This document shows positions 6,624-9,315 of a stretch of DNA of 9,315 bases, piece by piece; position 1 is the first letter of the stretch; the number at the start of each line of letters is the position of its first letter. The translations under genes were made by a program, and so were the position numbers. The notes below the pieces were generated by a model that was given only the letters and a program-made list of their open reading frames with translations, did not search any database and was not told the DNA's origin. Source of the DNA: Anaerolineales bacterium (GTDB taxonomy: Bacteria; Chloroflexota; Anaerolineae; Anaerolineales; DRMV01); contig JALVOR010000328.1 of assembly GCA_027026295.1 (NCBI GenBank), forward strand, positions 1 to 9,315. Reading direction: 5' to 3'.

Positions 6624-8246
6624 ATGCTTGAAGAAAGCGCCTTTGAAGAAGCGCCCCTCGACGCCATCGAAGAATCGCCCACCCCCACCGGCGGCAGGCA
6701 GATAGCCCGCGCCGCGGGCGTGGTCATGGCGGCCTTCGTGCTCAGCAACCTGGTGGGGCTGGCGCGGCAAATCCTGGTTTCCCAGGCCTTCGGTACTGGC
6801 GCAGCCATCGACGCCTTCAACGCCGCCTCGCGCCTGCCCGACCTGCTCTTCAACCTGGTAGCGGGCGGCGCTTTGGGGTCAGCATTCATTCCCGCCTTCA
6901 CGGGATTTCTCGCCAAAAACCAGCGGGAACGCGCCTGGCATCTGGCCTCGTCCATCGCCAACCTGGTCACCATTACCCTGCTGCTGACCAGCGCCATCGC
7001 TTACGCTTTCGCCGCGCCCATCGTGCGGCATGTGCTCGCCCCCGGCTTTTCGCCCGAGCAGCAGGCGCTCACCGTTTCGCTGCTGCGCGTGCTGCTGATT
7101 TCGCCGCTGATTTTCGGCCTCAGCGGGCTGGTAATGGGCATCCTGAACGCCCACCAGCGCTTTCTGCTCGCCGCCCTCGCCCCCACCATGTACTGGTTGG
7201 GCATGATTTTCGGCGTGTTAGTGTGGGCGCCGCGCTGGGGTATTTACGGGCTGGCCTGGGGTGCGGTGCTGGGCGCGGCGCTGCACCTCGGCGTGCAGGT
7301 GCCCGGCCTGCTGAAACTCCCCGGCAAGGTCTACCGCTTCACCCTCGGCCTGCGCGATGCCGCCGTGCGGGAAGTCGGGCGGCTGATGGCGCCGCGGGTG
7401 CTGGGCGTTGCCATCGTGCAGTTGAATTTCTGGATTAACGTGGTGCTGGCTTCCTCGCAGCCCAAAGGCAGCCTGACCGCCATTCAGATCGCCTGGGCGG
7501 TGATGACCATGCCACAGGTGGTGATTGCCCAATCCATCGCCATCGCCGCCCTGCCGACCTTCTCGGCGCAGGTGGCGCGCGGCGAAATTGCTGCCATGCG
7601 CCGCGCCCTCGCGGGAACGCTGCGCGGCGTGGTGCTGCTGGCGCTGCCCGCCACCGTGGGGCTGATTTTGCTCCGCAAGCCGGTGATTGTGCTGCTCTTC
7701 CAGCGCGGGGAATTCAATACCCATTCCACCGCGCTGGTCGCCTGGGCGCTGCTGTGGTACACCTTAGGGCTGGTTTCCCACTCGGTGGTGGAAATCGTCT
7801 CGCGGGCATTCTATGCCCTGCACGACACCAAAACGCCGGTGCTGGTGGGCAGCGTGGCGATGAGCCTGAATGTGGCATTCAGTTTCGCCTTCGTAGCGCT
7901 GTTCAACGCGCTGGGCTGGATGCCCCACGGCGGCCTGGCGTTAGCCAACACCGCCGCCACCACCCTGGAAATGGGCGGACTGCTCTATTTGATGCGCCGC
8001 CGCCTGGGCGGGCTGGAAAGCAGCCACCTGACGGCAGGCATTCTGCAGGCCGCCATTGCCAGCACAGTGCTGGGCTTTGCGGTGGAAGCCGCCTGGCGCG
8101 CTGCCGCCGCCTTCCCGCTGTGGCTCATGCTGACAGCAACCATCGCAGCCGGCGCGGTGTTCTATGGTTTAACGCTGCTTTTGCTGCGAAACGAGGAAAT
8201 TTGGGCGTTGCTGCGGGCTGTGCGGCAGCGTGTGGCGCGTCTCTGA
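6624..8246 (+). CDS. murJ: Lipid II flippase MurJ (MviN family)
   Basis: A 540-residue polytopic membrane protein of the MurJ/MviN family, which moves lipid II across the cytoplasmic membrane for peptidoglycan synthesis. Hydrophobic segments run through the whole protein from about residue 30 to 530, consistent with the roughly 14 helices of the family. RLPDLLFNLVAGGALGSAFIP (70-90) is the most recognisable MurJ motif, preceded by VLSNLVGLARQILVSQAFG (39-57) with a conserved helix-1 Arg (Arg48); Arg70 is another cavity-type Arg. FQRGEFN and the SRAFYALHDTKTPV stretch in the second half are also typical. A non-conserved, acidic 28-residue N-terminal extension (EES, FEEAPLDAIEES) precedes the first helix. 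The start at 6624 is fixed by the -10 element 7 nt upstream and the lack of any nearby alternative. It is divergent from the isopentenyl phosphate kinase gene. The gene ends 11 nt before the MITE-like element. Confidence 0.93.
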   Translation: MLEESAFEEAPLDAIEESPTPTGGRQIARAAGVVMAAFVLSNLVGLARQILVSQAFGTGAAIDAFNAASRLPDLLFNLVAGGALGSAFIPAFTGFLAKNQRERAWHLASSIANLVTITLLLTSAIAYAFAAPIVRHVLAPGFSPEQQALTVSLLRVLLISPLIFGLSGLVMGILNAHQRFLLAALAPTMYWLGMIFGVLVWAPRWGIYGLAWGAVLGAALHLGVQVPGLLKLPGKVYRFTLGLRDAAVREVGRLMAPRVLGVAIVQLNFWINVVLASSQPKGSLTAIQIAWAVMTMPQVVIAQSIAIAALPTFSAQVARGEIAAMRRALAGTLRGVVLLALPATVGLILLRKPVIVLLFQRGEFNTHSTALVAWALLWYTLGLVSHSVVEIVSRAFYALHDTKTPVLVGSVAMSLNVAFSFAFVALFNALGWMPHGGLALANTAATTLEMGGLLYLMRRRLGGLESSHLTAGILQAAIASTVLGFAVEAAWRAAAAFPLWLMLTATIAAGAVFYGLTLLLLRNEEIWALLRAVRQRVARL

Positions 8247-8257
8247 CATAACCTGCA

Positions 8258-8410
8258 ACTGTTCAGTCCCAAAGAGAAACGACGGATTACGCAGAGAAAA
8301 CCACGGAAGACACAGAGAAAACGCAGAAAACACAGATTTGAGGTCTCTTTCTGCGCTTTTTGCGTCAAATCCGCGCTCGTCCGTGGGCTATTTCCCAAAG
8401 GCTGAACAGT
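8258..8410. mobile_element. MITE-like palindromic element with 9-bp terminal inverted repeats (copy 2)
   Basis: The 153-bp segment starts with ACTGTTCAG (8258-8266) and ends with its exact complement CTGAACAGT (8402-8410). The arms are imperfectly complementary: GGATTACGCAGAGA in the left arm resembles the reverse complement of the CGCTTTTTGCGTCAAATCC stretch in the right arm. The left arm is purine-rich, with CGCAG/CACGG/CACAG cores at 8290, 8302, 8311, 8322 and 8331. The 36 bases 8257-8292 recur inverted at 4851-4886, and that identity stops one base outside the terminal repeat, which supports a real element boundary. No transposase is encoded and I see no clear target duplication. It occupies nearly the whole murJ-acyltransferase gap and may fold after the murJ stop and act as a terminator. 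It leaves the acyltransferase ribosome binding site just outside its right end. Confidence 0.7.
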
Positions 8411-8431
8411 AAAACACAAGAGGCAAACACC

Positions 8432-9022
8432 ATGAGCACGAAAACGCAACGAGAACCCTGGTGGCAACGCCTGGGGCGCTGGGCGCTCAAAATCGGCGGC
8501 TGGAAACTGGTGGACAACCGCCCCCCGCACCGCAAGTACATCATCATCGGCGCTTTCCACACCACCAACTGGGATCTGCTCCTCGCCTTGGCGCTGCTTT
8601 CCGCTTTGGGTGTTCGCCCGCGATGGATTGGCAAAGACACCCTCTTCCGCGGCCCCTTGGGCCCCGTCATGCGCCTGCTGGGCGGCATTCCGGTGAAACG
8701 CGGGGCGCGCCTCAACTTCGTGGGGCAAATGGCCGAGCGCATCAGGCAAGAAGAGGGCGAATTCGTGGTGGTGATTGCACCGGAAGGCACCCGCAAAGCC
8801 ACCGACCACTGGAAGACCGGTTTTTATCACATGGCACGGGAAGCCGGCGTGCCCATTGCCTTCGGTTTTGGCGATTATCCTTCCAAAACCTGCGGCATCG
8901 GGGGCTATCTGGAACCTTCGGGCGACATCGAAGCCGATTTGGAGAAGATACGCGAATTCTACGCCAACGTGCGCGGCTTCCACCCAGAAAACCACGGGGC
9001 AATCCGCGTGCGGCAGCGGTAA
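8432..9022 (+). CDS. PlsC-like lysophospholipid/glycerol acyltransferase family protein
   Basis: A 196-residue member of the LPLAT superfamily, which transfers acyl groups to lysophosphatidate or related lipids at the membrane. HTTNWD (43-48) is the catalytic H-x4-D motif (His43, Asp48). GIPVKR (85-90) and the block APEGTRK (116-122, motif E-G-T-R) bind the glycerophosphate, and GVPIAFGF (139-146) is the typical last block. A long hydrophobic segment lies at about 49-60. It is shorter than E. coli PlsC (about 245 residues) and belongs to the compact bacterial branch whose exact acceptor is often unknown. An in-frame ATG at 8360 would place the first 24 residues inside the repeat element, so I choose the ATG at 8432, which has AGAGG (8419-8423) and an 8-nt spacer. 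Whether it is co-transcribed with murJ is unclear, because the element separates them and I find no clear own promoter. Confidence 0.85.
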   Translation: MSTKTQREPWWQRLGRWALKIGGWKLVDNRPPHRKYIIIGAFHTTNWDLLLALALLSALGVRPRWIGKDTLFRGPLGPVMRLLGGIPVKRGARLNFVGQMAERIRQEEGEFVVVIAPEGTRKATDHWKTGFYHMAREAGVPIAFGFGDYPSKTCGIGGYLEPSGDIEADLEKIREFYANVRGFHPENHGAIRVRQR

Positions 9023-9057
9023 GGCACAAAGAAACATCAAGCACACAAGGAGCGCTT

Positions 9058-9267
9058 ATGGCAAACCGTAGCAAGCGCAAACGTACAGCCCTCCAAGGGC
9101 TGCTTATCCTTCTTGTGCTGGCCGGGCTTTTCCCGGTGCCTGTCACCTGCGGCGCGCCCACAGCAACCTGCATGCCTGCGCCAGACCCGCAGGGCTATGT
9201 TTCGGTTTACTACGAGTTGGACTTTAGACAACGTGAGGCGAACTCCAACCCTTGCGGGGTAGGCTGA
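9058..9267 (+). CDS. Small predicted exported protein, function unknown
   Basis: A 69-residue protein with an excellent AAGGAG (9047-9052) 5 nt before the ATG, 35 nt after the acyltransferase stop and in the same direction. It begins MANRSKRKR, then a hydrophobic stretch (about 11-29, LQGLLILLVLAGLF), which looks like a signal peptide or membrane anchor. The remainder has three cysteines (31, 38, 66) and the segment YVSVYYELDF (47-56). Cys31 follows PVPVT, which is a poor lipobox, so a lipoprotein assignment is weak. I do not recognise the family. The strong ribosome binding site and signal-like start make it likely to be real rather than a chance frame, but coding evidence is limited at this length. 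Confidence 0.55.
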   Translation: MANRSKRKRTALQGLLILLVLAGLFPVPVTCGAPTATCMPAPDPQGYVSVYYELDFRQREANSNPCGVG

Positions 9268-9315
9268 GCACCTTACCAAACCAATAAACGAGCCGATTTC
9301 GGGCTTCAGGAAGTG

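Noticed and set aside
8162..9046. Minus-strand open frame of 294 codons across the acyltransferase gene and the repeat element
   Set aside because: It joins the antisense of a clear LPLAT enzyme with translation of the repeat (VIRRFSLGLNS), which is not a plausible protein.
9292..9306. Small hairpin AGCCGATTTCGGGCT after the last gene
   Set aside because: Only about four to five pairs with a bulge and no T-tract before the window ends; too weak to call a terminator.

Overview
The window is a GC-rich bacterial chromosome segment with ordinary housekeeping genes. My best guess for the source is an Anaerolineae-like member of the Chloroflexota. That rests on a bacterial isopentenyl phosphate kinase (the enzyme is documented in the Chloroflexota member Roseiflexus castenholzii), a Thr-Pro tail on an envelope protein, and the general style of the genes. 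No 16S or ribosomal protein gene is present to confirm it. I see no CRISPR array, tRNA, rRNA, phage gene or toxin-antitoxin pair.

Layout. (1) Positions 1-3068 (+) hold a tightly packed operon: the 3' end of an ABC-2 type ATPase gene (cut by the window edge), a GldF-like permease, a GldG-like auxiliary membrane protein, and a short DUF4340 protein with a Thr-Pro tail. Junctions overlap or are only a few bases apart, and each later start has a purine-rich Shine-Dalgarno sequence. A GC-rich hairpin follows at 3101-3129. (2) Positions 3295-4643 hold a primary-type sigma-70 factor gene with an extended -10 promoter, a leader of about 70 nt and a strong intrinsic terminator. (3) Positions 4677-4972 are an intergenic repeat region. 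(4) On the minus strand are isopentenyl phosphate kinase (6531-5737) and then an RluA-family pseudouridine synthase (5683-4973). (5) Divergent from these is murJ, the lipid II flippase gene (6624-8246). (6) Positions 8258-8410 hold a small MITE-like element. (7) Then come a PlsC-like acyltransferase (8432-9022) and a small predicted exported protein (9058-9267).

Functional themes. The first operon would encode an ABC exporter-like complex of unknown substrate, related to the gliding/secretion GldAFG type. The kinase makes isopentenyl diphosphate, the precursor of the polyprenyl carrier on which lipid II is built, and murJ flips lipid II. These two genes are divergently transcribed from a 92-bp gap in which each has a perfect TATAAT placed so that transcription would start at or next to its ATG. 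Both are therefore predicted to give leaderless mRNAs. The acyltransferase adds a phospholipid or glycolipid theme.

The most unusual signals are the paired leaderless promoters with an octamer tandem repeat between them, and a 36-bp perfect inverted repeat (4851-4886 and 8257-8292) that belongs to a purine-rich, palindromic, MITE-like family and brackets rluA-ipk-murJ. I do not find a convincing new defence or mobile system. Everything else is recognisable core biology.
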